Origin: Artocarpus heterophyllus
Lineage: Eukaryota; Streptophyta; Magnoliopsida; Rosales; Moraceae
Reading direction: 5' to 3'
Assembly: GCA_025403435.1 (NCBI GenBank)
Contig: CM046332.1
Coordinates: 8,859,903-8,923,902 of the forward strand
Length of the DNA stretch: 64,000 nt
A program made the position numbers and the translations under genes. Of the stretch, positions 46,791 to 59,659 are shown one piece after another. Under the pieces are notes generated by a model, which was not told the DNA's origin, did no database searches, and was given only the letters and a program-made list of their open reading frames with translations. Position 1 is the first letter of the stretch. Every line of letters starts with the position of its first letter.

Positions 46791-48130
46791 GTATTTAGAA
46801 ACTTGTTTGGTTGAGGAATCCAATGACATTTGGGTCATAGATTTCGGTGCAACTAATCATGTTTGTGTTTCTCTATAGGGGTTCAAAAAAATGAGAAGTC
46901 TACTACGTGAAGACTTTACTCTTCGGATGGGCGATGGATCCTTGGTCTTAGCGGAAGTAGTGGGAGACGTCCATCTTTATTTTGATAATTATAGGAATTT
47001 AATTTTGCAATATTGTTTTTATGTTCCTAAATGTAAAAGGAATTTAATTTCTATAGCTTGTTTATTTAACGACTCCTATTTGGTATCTTTTAATAATAAA
47101 GTTGTGATTTATAAAAACAAATCTTTTATCTGTTCTGGATAGATGTAAAATAGTCTATATTTTACCAAACCTAAGATGGACTTACTGCTTAATGCTGAGA
47201 TGAATGATAATAACTCTAAAAGACTTAAAATTTCTCACTCTAATAAGACTTATCTTTGGCATTTACGCCTTGGTCATATTAACCTAAATAGGATTTAGAG
47301 GTTAGTAAGGGATGGACCTTTAAGTCACTTAAAGGTGGAATCTATACCTCAATGTGAATCTTGTTTAAAGGGTAAAATGACCGAAAGACCATTCGGGTCT
47401 AAGGGCAATAGGGCCGAAGGGGTTCTAAAACTTATGCATAGTGATGTTTGCGAACCGATGAACATCCGGTTACGAGGAGGGTATGAGTACTTCGTCACTT
47501 TTATTGACGATTACTCAAGGTATGTATGTATACCTGATGCACCACAAAAGCGAAACTTATGATAAATTCAGGGAGTTTCGGGCTGAAGTGGAAAAGTAAT
47601 TGGGTAGACCCATAAAGGCACTTCAATCTGATCGAGGTGCTGAGTACCTTTTTGATGAGTTCTTAGGACACTTATTAGAGAATGAGATTTTATCCCATTT
47701 GACTGCGCCAGGCACTTCGTAGTAAAATGGCATGGCAGAGAGAAGAAATAGGACTTTGTTGGATATGGTCAGGTCCATGATGAGTTATTCATCATTACCT
47801 TTGTCCTTTTGGAGATATGCACTATAAACGGCATGTTATCTTTTGAACAATGTGCCTTCAAAATTGGTCCCTAAAACTCCTCACGAGTTGTGGACGGGCA
47901 AGAAGACATCCTTAAACCATATTCACATATAGGGATGTCCGGCTCATGTCATGCTTAAGCATGCGAATAAGTTGGAAGAACATACAAAAGTTTGCATGTT
48001 TGTAGGATATCCAAAAGGGACTAAAAGGGGTTATTTCTATAACCCAAAGGAAAATAAAGTCATGGTTTTAACTAATGCAACTTTCCTTGAGGAGACTTAC
48101 ATGGACTACTTTAAACCTTGAAGCAAAGTA
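46791..48130 (+). pseudogene. copia-2 protease and integrase
   Basis: The protease active site reads VIDFGATNHVC (about 46834-46866), with Phe for Ser next to the catalytic Asp. The protease body continues at 46891-47142 and stops after CSG, where the family has Trp. Integrase zinc domain [11 protein letters not shown] with CESCLKG (about 47257-47366). Catalytic Asp in HSDVCEP (47430) and in SDRGAEY (about 47627-47646), and Glu in AERRNRT (about 47734-47753). Frameshift near 47520 and several stops. C-terminal integrase text FVGYPKGTKRGYFYNPKEN is readable near 48000-48055. Confidence 0.87.
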
Positions 48131-49386
48131 ATGCTTAAGGAGTTAAGGAGTGATCTAATCACTCCAGAAGTTTCGAATGAAACCATTCCAACAAGTATAG
48201 AAAAACCAAATAAACCCGAACAACAATGTAAGGGGCTTCAGCGTAATGGGAGGATCGGGTGTCAACCCGAGAGGTATATTTTCAATGGGGATTCCTTCTT
48301 GGTTAAACCAGATGAACATGACAGGGATCCTTATACTTATGCAGAGGTTATGGAGGATGTTGATTTGAAACTCTAGTCAGAGGCCATGAACACAGAGATG
48401 AAGTCTATGGAGACTAATCAGGTCTGGGAGTTTGTGGATCTTTCCGAAGGGTTAAAACCCATAGAGTGTAAGTGGATCTACAAGAGGAAAAGAGGAGTGG
48501 ATGGAAAGGTCAAAACCTTTAAGGCTAGGCTGGTAGCTAAGGGTTATACACAAAGGAAGGAATCGATTATGAGGAAACCTTTTTGCCTATAGCCATGCTT
48601 AAGTGCATTCGGATTCTCTTGTCCATAGCTGCTGCCCTCAACTACGAGATTTGACAGATGGATGTCAAGACAACTTTTCTAAATGGCTATCTTGATGAGT
48701 CCATTTATATGGAACAACCAAACAGGTTTAAGGTCAAGGGTCAATAAGGTAAGGTATGTAAGCTGCTAAAGTCAATTTATAGACTTAAGCAGGCTTCCCA
48801 TTCTTGGAACATAAGATTTGATCAAGTGGTCAAGACCTATTGGTTCTCACAAAATGTGGATGAGCCAAGTGTTTACAAACATATTAAGGATAGGAAGGTG
48901 GTTTTTCTACTACTCTATAAAGATGACATTCTGCTAATTGGCAATGACGTTGGGGCATTGTCATCGGTCAAATTATGGTTGACCAAGCTGTTTGACATGA
49001 AGGAATTGGGTGAGGTGAATTTTATTCTCAGTATCCAGATCTTTTGAGATAGGAAGAATAAAATGATAGCTTTGTCCCAGGCCGACTACATGGATAAAAT
49101 TCTTAGGAGGTTTACAATGCAGGATTCTAAGAAAGGTAGGCAACTAATTATGTCTGGAATTACTCTTTCTAAAAAAGACTCTCCAAAGTCTGATGAAGTA
49201 AGAGAATAAATGAAGAAGGTGCCTTATGCTTCAACAGTAGGTAGTCTCATGTATGCCACGCTTTGCACACGACCGGATATTTGTTATGGGGTTGGAATTG
49301 TAAGTCAATTTCAGGCAGATCTAGGACCGAACTACTAGGTTGCTGTAAAGCATATTTTCAAGTACCTGAGAAGGACTCGAGGGTAT
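48131..49386 (+). pseudogene. copia-2 reverse transcriptase
   Basis: Linker 48131-48376, then NQVWEFVDLSEGLKPIECKWIYKRKRG (quoted here only by position, 48416-48496), which keeps the two Trp codons that are stops in copia-3. A frameshift after KGYTQ at about 48555 is followed by [18 protein letters not shown] (about 48659-48712). The catalytic box reads LLYKDDILLIG near 48916-48945: both Asp remain, but Lys replaces the Val/Ile. Stops interrupt at about 48747, 49045 and 49207. TRPDICYGVG near 49270 closes the domain. Confidence 0.85.
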
Positions 49387-49905
49387 ATGCTTGTATATTC
49401 GGATGAGGACTTAACTCTTCTAGAATATACTGATTCATATTTCAAATCCTGTTTGGATTCAAGGAGATTGACTTCAGTTTTTATGCTTACTCTGGGCGGC
49501 GGTGCCATCAGTTGGAGAAGTTTGAAGCAAGATTGCACTTTGGATTCAACAATGGATGCCAAGTATGTGGCAACTAGTGATGCTTTGAAAGAAGCAGTGT
49601 GGCTTCGCAAGTACCTTGAAGATCTTGAAGTAGTTTCTGATATGGATAAGGCGGCATCACTATACTGTGATAATAGTGCGGCGGTAGCTAATGCTAAGGA
49701 ACCAAGATTTCACAAGAAGAGTAAGTATATTAATCGAAAGTATCACGTGATAAAGGACTTCATCGAGGGAGGGCATGTCACGGTGTGGAAAATAGTGTCA
49801 GAGGACAATTTAGTCGATCCATTCATAAAGACACTTACAGGGAGTGTCTTCGAAAGTCATGTAAAAGTTATAGGGATGCGAGATTTGTCACATTTACTCA
49901 CTTAG
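49387..49905 (+). pseudogene. copia-2 RNase H
   Basis: Open from 49387 to the natural stop at 49905. YTDSYFKSCLDSRRLTSVF retains the first Asp, but the SRKSTSGF signature is altered to SRRLTSVF. STMDAKYVATSDA has Asp and Lys where copia-3 has Glu and Glu (MEAEY), so the catalytic Glu is replaced. YCDNSAAVANAKEP keeps the later Asp. It is likely inactive even though it is open. Confidence 0.85.
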
Positions 49906-49906
49906 T

Positions 49907-49919
49907 GCAAGTGAGAGAT
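49907..49919 (+). other. polypurine tract of copia-2
   Basis: GCAAGTGAGAGAT between the RNase H stop and the 3' LTR; one base differs from copia-3 (GCAAGTGGGAGAT). Confidence 0.8.
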
Positions 49920-51940
49920 TGTTAGACATGTATGCCCTAAGGAGTAAAAATATAATATGCTTTTGGAGACATTTTTATCAATAAAGAATTTATTTATTAT
50001 TTATATACCAAATCTTGTCCTCTTTACGTTCATATTTGTTGAATGTATGTTAAGCAAATAATAGTCTGAGACCATCTGTCTAAACCTTTAAGAATTGGGA
50101 ATATGATGGACAGATTATGCAAAAGATATTATTCTTAAGGTGACTGTCTGAATCATAAGATCCACAATCGAGGGAATAAACTTAGGCGCTTTATTCATGT
50201 AAAGATTGTTATGTTGTCTATATCCCTATTGGGAGATGGTTTGTCTTGATCATCGGAGGTGGACTTCACGAATAAAAACATTGGCACATTGTCATAGGTG
50301 ACAATGTGTTGGATCGGGACATAAAGTGAATTGATTTGAATTAATAACTCTATCTCATCAAATTGATTCACTTTAGACAAACATTTGTATTGTATCTTAA
50401 TCCTGAGATGAATAGTGGGCTCATTGTCTTGACTTATGTCTTTTGATGTACCAAAGGATGATAGCCACATTTTAATAGTGGTACGCATGCCGGTACGTTA
50501 GAGGCATGACTCTTAATAGCGTAGACCCGTTATTCATAGATATGGAATCTATAGTTCCTCTTTAGGAGTAATGATATCCTCTTATATGCGTTATCCTGTA
50601 ATTGAAAAATTAGAGTGCTCAACTATTTGGATACATAGATGTAACAGAATGGTATACCGTCTTTGGATGGTAAGTTTTTTGATGGTGAGATAATGGATTG
50701 TAAGATAAAAATAATCGGGAAGGTAAGACAGAACTTGTACTTAAACCGATTATGGATAATCCTATGAGAATATGATACGCTATGATATGTCATGGAGACT
50801 TAGCTACACGGGCTTCATAATTCTCTATAGTTCAAGAGTGCAGCTCCAAGATTTTAGTTGAGTAGCGTTGGAGTTGATAATTATGAAATGTATATCTAGG
50901 ATATTGGGTTTCATAATTATCGAGAGCCTAAACTATATAGGTCCATATGGTCCCCTTTGCTAGCTCACAAAAATCCTATAATGATACGGCGTGCTTTACT
51001 AATAATTGGTGACTTATGTCAGATTTATTATATTGGCTAAAATTCTGTAAAATCAAAAAATTCATGTCTGTTTATCAGTTGAATTAATTTGGTGATAAAA
51101 TTAATTCAAGATAAACTTGTTGAATTATCAAGAACGGATAATTCATGTTTGTTTATCGGATGGATTAATTTGAATTAATTCAAGATAAATTTGTTGAATT
51201 ATTAGAATTTTTATTTTCCTAGAGATTATCTAGATATGACTATTTTAATCAAAAAACTTCTTTATTGGGTCATTTGAATTAAAACTGAGGCTCTATCCTA
51301 AAAATCTCAAGTGAAAAATAAAGATTTACAGAGATAAAAAATCGTAAGTTTGACAGGCCGATCTTAAACTTCGGCCTGCCGATAGGACATGTTCGGCAGG
51401 CCGATCTGCTAGTTCGGCCTGCCGACTATGGGATTTTTTATCACGTGTTTTAGACATGGATTTTATCAGATATCGATTCTGGTTTGATTCTGATTTGAAT
51501 TTTTGAGTCCTTATCTGATAAGGATTGACTTTTAGGCCCAACCTCTATAAAAGGAGAGTGTGTCTCATTATTATTCAGATCAATTGAGAGATTAAGAGTG
51601 AATCTCTGCTTGTGAGATTCTGAAAACTCCCTGAGAGCTCTTGTTCACAAATCATGAACACTAGCTTTGGGTCTCTCAATTGGTTGGAAGGAGAGTTGCT
51701 TGGAGGAAGAGCTATACGTGTGAGCCCACACTTGCTCCGATCGTAGATAGAGAATAGCAAGGCCAGTTGGTTGAGGTCCTTTTGGAACGTTACTTCTCTT
51801 CAATGATTGAGGAAGCCTTTTGGCATTTACAAGGTTAGTAAGATTTGGTTAATTTATGCATATAACGTGTCAAACTTGTATTTTGAAAAATACTCTGATA
51901 TAAAAATTTTAAAATTCCGCTACATACTATTTTTCCAACA
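49920..51940 (+). repeat. copia-2 3' LTR
   Basis: 2021 bp, TGTTAGACATG to TTTTTCCAACA. Motif cluster 51350-51430 (ACAGGCCGATC, TTCGGCCTGCCGATAG, TTCGGCAGGCCGATC, TTCGGCCTGCCGAC) and TATA box TATAAAAG at 51546-51553. It is followed by TAGAG and the resumed gypsy-2 LTR-b. Confidence 0.92.
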
Positions 51941-52273
51941 TAGAGTGCTCAAGATAGTGAGTGGGGAGTGTCTCTAGGCCTTGAGACCAGAAAATTTTTG
52001 GTAAGTGTGTGTTTAAGGAGGGGGCTGCACATGTTGAGTGAAATAAAAGTTAAGTGTGGGGGAGACTTTGAAATAAAAGTTAAATCTGGGGCTATAAGTG
52101 CAAATAATGTAATATAATTCCAAAAACTAAAATTTTGATGAAAAAAGCATTTTAAATATGTAAATGGATATAATTTGTGCAAAAATAAATTTTTACACCT
52201 CAAAATTAATTTGGCACACTAATTGATCGAATTGACACGAAATAAATTGTAAATTAAATTTTCAAATGTTACA
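51941..52273 (-). repeat. gypsy-2 LTR-b, right part
   Basis: TAGAGTGCTCAAGATAGTGAG continues LTR-b exactly where 30224 left off (compare 23223 in LTR-a and 61344 in LTR-c). It ends at GTTACA, followed by the purine tract of the second internal region. Confidence 0.88.
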
Positions 52274-53450
52274 ACTCCACCCTCTGAAAAGAAATTTCAT
52301 CCTCAAAATTGAAGCTTACCTCAAAAGCAAAACAGGTGCTGTATACTTCTTGCATTGTTGACCCTAGCACCTAAGTCACTTCATCCTTGTGGAGGTGCTA
52401 CAATGGTACTCTATTTGACAAAATCTTTGTTGTCGTAAACTTGTCACTTTGTGATTAATGACTTAAGTCGGCACCTCTTCATGAGTCATGTCTTCTTGGT
52501 GCTGCATGTCACACCATGAGACAAATGTGTTTGGGTCGGGCTGGCACTTGCAGAGGACAAGCACATGAAAGACATCATGAACATAGGACAATTCCTGAGG
52601 CAAGTCGAGGTGACTCACAATAACACCAATTCACTATGAAACTTATGGATAGCCTGATGTATCTTGATGCATGTTTCCCACTAACACCAAAGCGAGAAAT
52701 TCCCTTGCATGTGGAGACTCTCAATAGAACATAGTCTCATCTTGAAATTTGATAGCTTTACGTCTTGTGTCAACGTAACTCTTCTAATAACTTCAACGAT
52801 TTGCAAGCGCTCCAAAATAAGGTCGGCTATTTCATCATTGTTTAGCGTTTTATCCGGTTTAGTAGTGAGTCATCTCTAGGTTCGAGCCAACAAAGTTGTA
52901 CCTGATGTGGACTACCTTCAAGTGCCTTAACGGAGCCTTACTGATGATAGCTCAGTACCCTTTGTTATAAAAGAATTCAGTTAGGTTCAAGTGCTTCTCC
53001 CGATATTCACCAAAGTCCAAGATGCACACGCAAAGCATATCTTCAAGAATCTAAAGAACTCTCTCAATCTATCCCTCGGTCAAGGATGAGAAATTGTGTT
53101 AAATTCAACTTCGTTCCAAAGGTTTCTTGAAAAATCTCCCAATACTTGACATTAAAACGGGTATCTCTATTTGAAGTGGCCAATGATGTGACCATGTGTA
53201 ATCATACTAGGCACCCTTAAACTCTCCCATGCTTTCCCTTGACAATTATACAAGGCACCCTAAAACTCTCTCTAAACCATGTGTAATCACACAAGGCACC
53301 CTAAAACTCTCCCAAGTCTTTCCCTTGATAATTAGGCTGAAATGAAATAAATAAGATAGGTTTGATTGGTCAACCTATCAACGGCGACCTAGTAGCGTCA
53401 TACTTACGAATAAACCTTGTGTTAACATGTACCTTCCAGACCTAGAGTTA
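52274..53450 (-). pseudogene. gypsy-2 integrase and chromodomain-like tail, second copy
   Basis: Begins on minus next to the purine tract (complement of CTCCACCCTCTGAAAAG). Same order of remnants as at 23607-24650 and slightly better preserved: HLDLPQELSYVHDVFHVLVL (about 52560-52620) matches the family LALPPELSRVHDVFHVSML, and TSNRDTRFNVKYWEIF (about 53140-53185) keeps an Asp at the second catalytic position. Stops and frameshifts remain. A local duplication disrupts it at 53190-53340. No neighbouring RT was recognised. Confidence 0.8.
53190..53340. repeat. local duplication in second gypsy-2 internal region
   Basis: CCATGTGTAATCA-(C/T)AC with AAGGCACCCTAAAACTCTC occurs two to three times in 150 bp (53190-53250, 53240-53275, 53277-53336); the first internal region has it once (24496-24555). 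Confidence 0.75.
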
Positions 53451-53633
53451 GGTCGGTCTCAATGGAACCAAACTCAATATATGACGCAAAATGATCTCTA
53501 CAACCCCATACAACTCTCAATGCCAATATGTCAATGATTAGCTAAAATCTATGAGATGGTTTTGTAGAAAAGCAGGCCTCAATAGATAATCATTTTTGTC
53601 ACTTGGAAATTCCTAGAAACATGTAATTTAAGA

Positions 53634-53677
<44 letters not shown>

Positions 53678-56466
53678 AAACGATAAAACCCATAAACATC
53701 TAACCCATCTCTCAAGGCATTGACTGATGTTAAGGACAATAGGAATTCAATCCTAATTTGAGCCCTCTAATTCCTTCATAATAGTCCTCAAGGAGATAAT
53801 ATTTTGTAATTCAATGACTAGTTATGTTAAGCTTTAAATGTGCATACTCAATTTACTAACACAACAATATGGTTATTAAAGCAACACATGTCTCATCGTG
53901 GACATTAGAGTGTGGTTTGTCTCTTTTGATATGACAATAATGTCTAAACTAATCCTTAGTGCACCCTAAAATTCAATCCTTATTTCCTATAGAGTCCCAT
54001 GAACCACCATTGACAATTTAAACTAAACACAATCACCTGTTTACATTCCAAAATTCACCGATAAAAGGATGCCAACTTAGTGCATTAGAAGGGAATTCCT
54101 TGAATCTTAACCTAAAGAAAATTTTGGACTTCATCAAATCTTTTCAAACTTACGACCTCAAGATGTGCTTTCTACTAAATAGATAAGTTATAAATGATCA
54201 CCAATCTCCTAAACGACCCCAATTGTTTAAACATCAAAGCTACAATTGGAACAAGAAAAGACCTCAAGATGCATCCTCTATACATCACCAAAGACACATT
54301 TTTGTATATGAGTAGCAGTCTCCTAAGATGAATCCCAAATCTTAGATGCCTAATGCACAAATTCAACAGACAATGACCTCAAGGATACTCTATATCAAAA
54401 CATTGTCCTATATTCTAATTTCTTTAATTACTCATTTTTATCTATTGTCTTACTTAGAATCCTCAAGATAGCCAGTCCTTATAATGTCATTTCCCTCGTA
54501 ATCAACCACATGCTAGATAGGATACCAAAGCATTTTGCTATACTTGTAGTTGAGGAAACCAACCTTAGTCACATCAATATGTAAGCTCTAAATAACAGTC
54601 AACTCTACTCCAAACTTCTATGGTAATAGCATAACGAGATAGTTCCTGTCTTGGAGTCGATATCCATAACAAAATAGCAATAAAAATAATAATAGTAATA
54701 ATAATAACATTGATGATGATGGTGATGATAACAAGAATGACAAGTATGTTAAATGATACTAAGTTTTCATCATTTCTCAGCATTTCTAATCTCAAGGTAA
54801 ATTACACATCAAACTTGCAGGTCTGAATCCCACTAATAAGAAAAGAAGACCAATAAGCACAGGCTATCATAATAGTCTCAATTAGGAAAACGACATAGTC
54901 ATGATAATGACTTAGAGAAAATTAAAACATTATAGTTAAATAATCAACACCGTAGTTAAAATGACATAAAACTTAAATCTCATAGTTTGGATATAAGAAG
55001 AGCTAAGGGTTATGGCCTATTAAGCTTCGAAGTTTTCACAACAACTCTTGAGCTTTCTTCTCGAAACATGATCTGTAGCAGTTGCCATTATTCGAGGCAA
55101 GAAGAAAAGGTTCAGAAGTCCCATGGAGTTAATTCCCTTGTATAAACTATAGCCTAGGATAATGAATAATTTGGCTTATCGAAATAAAATGGTGAGACCC
55201 TAAGAGTAGACATGGCTTAGATTCAAACCTAGTGTACTTGTTTAGCTTGGTTCTCAATTGAAACCTATGCCTTGGAATAAGATGGTCTGACCAAGAAATA
55301 GGCCAGAATCCTTAAACCATACTATTTAGCTAGAGGCAACAAGATGAAGGAAATAGAATTAATGACAAGGCCTTACATCTTATTACTATCCTTTAGAATT
55401 TCATCATGATCATAAACTTCACTCCAACTCATTCACCTCTAAGAATGTAGTATATTATCATTTCTCTATGTAATTATTTCTCCTATGATAATTGTCTTGC
55501 TAAAATAAAAATGAATAATATTTCTTAATTTGGCCCTTTAAAATTATTATCTTCTTAGATATCTCCCAAAAATCAAAAAATTCACAAACACGTCACATTT
55601 TTGAAGTACATGAGGATTACCATCCTAACGCCATTACGTATTTAGGATATTAGGAAAATCCCTCTATATTTTTTTCCCACCATTATACTACTCTCCTTGT
55701 ATGGTAAAGGACAAATCATTCTCTCCTAAATCTAGCCTACAATATATCATTTTCCTCTATCTTTTAGTCCTTATACACATATAGTAGTCACAAGCACCAT
55801 ATAGATTGATGGAAAACTAAACCTGAATATCCCATCGGTGCACGTGGCTCCATGATTCACGATCGCAACTTAAAACTCAAAATTAATTACGTATAATCAC
55901 AAATCTCCCATGAGAAACTTGTAATCAAGGTATATCTATCTACAGGAATGCATCAGGACTGCGTGACCTCAAGGTTCTATTAATGCTTCCCTAAGGGATC
56001 CCACAAAACCACCCACTAATATAACAACTCATTGGGCTATTAGAAATTTAAATGTTGCATTATACCATTGGAAGTCCTACACTAGATCCTCGTCTCCTAG
56101 GCCAAGTTGGAATTTTCTTAAAATTCTAACTGAGAAGATACAACTATGAATCATGGCAGAACTATGAGTCCACCTTTTAATTTCCGATCAATTTTTCTAC
56201 CTAAAGAGAACTTCATCCTCAAGGCTTTATTATCAAGTCGGTATCTAGATCTCATACAAGTTGTCACACAATGGACTTCTAACTTTATTGTACAATGCAT
56301 CTAACTGGTACTGGAACGACACATGTCCCATTAATGAAAAACTTTTAAACAAGCAACATTGCTAAAACTTTAAGAAAGAAGACATAGGTTCAAACAAAAC
56401 TTTATTTTTAACACCGAACACGAAATAAAACTCGCAAGGTTTAATTCCCAGGAGATTTGAAGCCTT
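53451..56466 (-). other. rest of second gypsy-2 internal region, no recognisable domain
   Basis: Aligns with 24651-27757. No protease, RT or RNase H motif found in any minus frame. Frames at 54175 and 54574 are partly shared with the first copy but look like chance openings in low-complexity DNA. Confidence 0.5.
53635..53675. repeat. (AT)n microsatellite, about 20 units
   Basis: Perfect AT run; the first internal region has only about five units at the same place (24852-24861). Confidence 0.92.
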
Positions 56467-56478
56467 GCACTAATACCA
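56467..56478 (-). other. primer-binding site of gypsy-2, second internal region
   Basis: On minus TGGTATTAGTGC, two mismatches from the initiator-Met complement TGGTATCAGAGC, four bases inside LTR-c. Confidence 0.75.
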
Positions 56479-56482
56479 GATC

Positions 56483-58802
56483 TGTCATGACCAGAAAACG
56501 GGGCATGATGTGTAGGTTAAGTTTAAGAAAATAATTTAAATTAGATAAAATTTTAAAACTCAAAATTAAATTAGAAATGAAATTAATAAATGTGACTTAA
56601 TTTTGTTAATGGATTATTCAAGATCGAATACAAAATACAAATTTTAAAAATAAGGAAAATGAGGTAGAACAAAGTAACTATCTCAAATAAAACTTTAAAT
56701 CTTAAGAATTTAGTTTTCAAAGTAACCCGTAAGCTTACAAGTTTTACCAAAGTACATGAATGGGACAATGCTCAGCCATACAGTCATTTCACATTTACAA
56801 ATAGACTAAGGTTGGAAAAAGACAATATAAATGTTGTGGCATAAACTATCTTAGAAAGCTGACACATGTCATAAGCCCAACAGAAAGCATCACAATATAC
56901 ATAATGACAACCTGTCAACACTATCTCGGTACTTTCTAAGCACCATTCTTCGCTTTGCCTAGAAGGGGGGTTAATTTAAAACACAAAAAAAAAAAAAGAA
57001 TGAAAGGCCTAGTAGGATGATATTTCAACAAAATTTAACAATTCAAAACAACTAAGGTATTTAAATAGCAATAAGGTAAACAAATAAATAATTGGACTAT
57101 CAATGGTCTCAAATGAATTTAAAATGATTTAAAAAGAGATGAGATGTTTTATTCAAGTTTCCATTCCCAACCCCTTAGTATATTATATATATTTAACATA
57201 TTCATATTCATTCAGCCAATGCCAATGCTACGGAGCTCCTCGATGAGGTTTAGGGGCCTGCCCCTAAGGTTACACTCTTTATAACCTGATCTCTCTGACT
57301 ACTAACAAAACCTACCATCTGAAATCCATTTGTCCTTGGAGGCATTTGAATTTCCCCAATTTGGTCAGAATTTCTTATTCCGAGTCTAAATCCAAATTCT
57401 CAAATCCATTCATCAAAATATGAAATTGCTCATATTTACAATATCATATACATTTTGAAAACTTGTATCAATATGCAAAACACATTCATAAACAACTTTG
57501 TAATAAACATGCTCATCTCACAAGGTTTAACAATATGGCCAACAATATTATTCAAAGCATGGTTACCAAGAAAGGGATTAGAAATCCTAGCTCTTAAGCT
57601 TAAGAATAATCTTTCAATCTTGGAACCGATTAATGTTAGCTCCACACGTCCTTAGTCTTAAGGCGTATATTAGGACAATCAAAACTAAAGCTCAACATAT
57701 AACCATATTCATAAGTAAATCATGAGTTAATCCATTTCATTAGTGTGCCATTAAAGGTTTTATGTAACTTTTTGAATACCAAAGTAAACGACTTTTGACT
57801 TAAACATAATACAAAATACCCAAGTAATTTATATGTTTTAGTTTCTAAAAAGATTTATAAATCATTAGGATAGTGTTAGGAATGTTGCAAGACATTAAGG
57901 GATTAGAAGGTGAGCAAAGTTGGATTCTTCATTTAGGTTAGCTGGCAGTATACTATGGTTTACTGATAGTATACTTTTGCAAAAAGGCAAATTTATTATC
58001 TTCAATAATCACTCAAGTTAACAGGTCGTTTACTAAGGTAAACGGGAAGTATACTACCATTGGCAGGTTTACTAGTTTCCAACCGTAACATGGGAAATTC
58101 ATAGAAAATAAATATAACTCCAATTTAGGCTCATGATAGCTTGTTGGAAAGCTTAGAATATCTACTTTTTAAATATGCAAACTAATCTATAAAAAAAATT
58201 TAATTTAACCCCAGCAATTCAAGATAGAGCCACTACTCATTGAGGTATTCTTAAGTTTTTTGAATACCAAGTTTTTCTTAAAACCAAATCATATTATCAT
58301 TGTAAAAAATCTCAAAACCTTTCCAAAATATATAGTAAGCATTCTATAATCATAGTAAAAATATTCCCATGAATTTTTATACTAAAATCATCATCAAAAC
58401 TGTATCTTTAGCATTTCTAGGAAATAAAGATGAAACCATACTTAAGTTTGCTCTTCAAGCTTAAAACTTTTAAACATTAACCATAAAGCTATGGAAACCA
58501 GTTTAAACATTCCTAATATGTTTCTAACATTGTTGTCAAACCAAAAGGAAGGTTGGTTGCTAGTTTTAGCTTAAGACTCATGTTTTTGCTCATAAATGCT
58601 CAAATATGCATGTTAACATACCTAGAAATTTTTCATAAACTTTAAACACAAAAATCATGCTTTAAACTTGAAAAAAATGCATACTAAAACCAATTTTGGA
58701 TTAATAAAAACCTACTACAAAACTCCTATGAAAAACATGACATTTTTGGATTGAAAACCAAGCTTGAATCTATGAAGATGGCTGGCCTTGTACGTAGCTA
58801 TT
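56483..58802 (-). repeat. gypsy-2 LTR-c, left part
   Basis: TGTCATGACCAGAAAACGGGGC onward, alignable with LTR-a throughout, including the 21379-21612 segment (here 57436-57655) that LTR-b lacks. GTTTACT/AGTATAC cluster at 57945-58070. Continues at 61013 after the solo LTR. Confidence 0.88.
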
Positions 58803-59208
58803 TGTAACGCCTAAAAAATTAATTAAGTATGATTAGTAGGTAAAAAGGTAGATTAGTGTGCCTAAATGTAATTTAAACTTAATTTAATTATTTTGTGGTA
58901 TTTTCAAATTAATCTCACTTTAATTACTTTTATTTGTCATTTTGAATTTTAAAACAAAACAATTTATCAAATACCCAATACGTCCCACTTTGAAAACCAT
59001 GTGCTAGACATGGTTTCCAGGTTGAGAAAACCACTCAAACCCCTCTCTATTTATTTCTTCACTCTCTTCCTTTCCCCCTCATTCTCTTAGACACACACTC
59101 TCTCTCTTTTCCCTCTTTCTCTCGCTGTCTCTCTCTTTCTCTCTTCCCTCTCAATTTCGTCCCAAAATTCAAGCAAAGGCCTTTGATTCTTAGTGGGTTG
59201 GAAGCTTA

Positions 59209-59292
59209 GGAGCACGATTGAGCTTCCAAAAACCCAATTCAAGCTCAAATGGAGCACGATTGAGCTTCCACAAACCCAATTGAAGCTCAAAT
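59209..59292 (+). repeat. 42-bp tandem duplication in the gypsy-type solo LTR
   Basis: GGAGCACGATTGAGCTTCCA begins at 59209 and again at 59251; the two 42-bp units differ at two positions (A/C and C/G). Confidence 0.9.
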
Positions 59293-59659
59293 TCAAGGTT
59301 AGTTTGCTTATTTTCAAAATTTTAAACTTTTGCCCCATTTTTCAATTTTCCTTGCATGTTAAAAATCTGAGTTTTTTGAACTTAGAAAACCTTCAATTTA
59401 GGTTTGTAGGACCCAAATCATCATGAATTTAAGCTTGATTGAGCAAAAATTGAGTTAAATCAAGTTTTGTCATTTTTCTCATTTTTGGATTTATTTGAAA
59501 CTTTCTATGTAAAACTTATTTAAAAGTGTTTAAATGTGTTCCAATATGTTTTTCTATCATTTATGAACATTATGCATGCTTTGGGAACTGAAAAACAGGT
59601 TTGAAATAAGATTTTGAACGTGACGAGGTCGAGACTCGAAATCTAAAATTCTAGATTTT

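Larger units (their letters stand above)
30225..51940 (+). mobile_element. copia-2: complete Ty1/copia element split by copia-3
   Basis: 5' LTR 30225-32247, primer site, leader (32248-32519 and 43805-45967), gag-pol 45968-49905, purine tract, 3' LTR 49920-51940. The domain order gag-PR-IN-RT-RH defines Ty1/copia. It interrupts LTR-b of gypsy-2. The flanking pentamers are TGGAG (30220-30224) and TAGAG (51941-51945), a target duplication with one difference. All coding domains are present but carry many stops and frameshifts. Confidence 0.9.

Noticed and set aside
46416..46838. 140-codon frame on minus opposite copia-2 gag
   Set aside because: Mirror of the gag frame; the phenylalanine runs are the complement of the gag lysine run. 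The same shadow appears at 16853-17188 and, on plus, at 37174-37560 opposite copia-3 gag.
59193..59426. 77-codon frame with an internal repeat (STIELPKTQFKLK), possible peptide gene
   Set aside because: The protein repeat is only the 42-bp DNA duplication in the transcribed part of a solo LTR; there is no homologous frame elsewhere.
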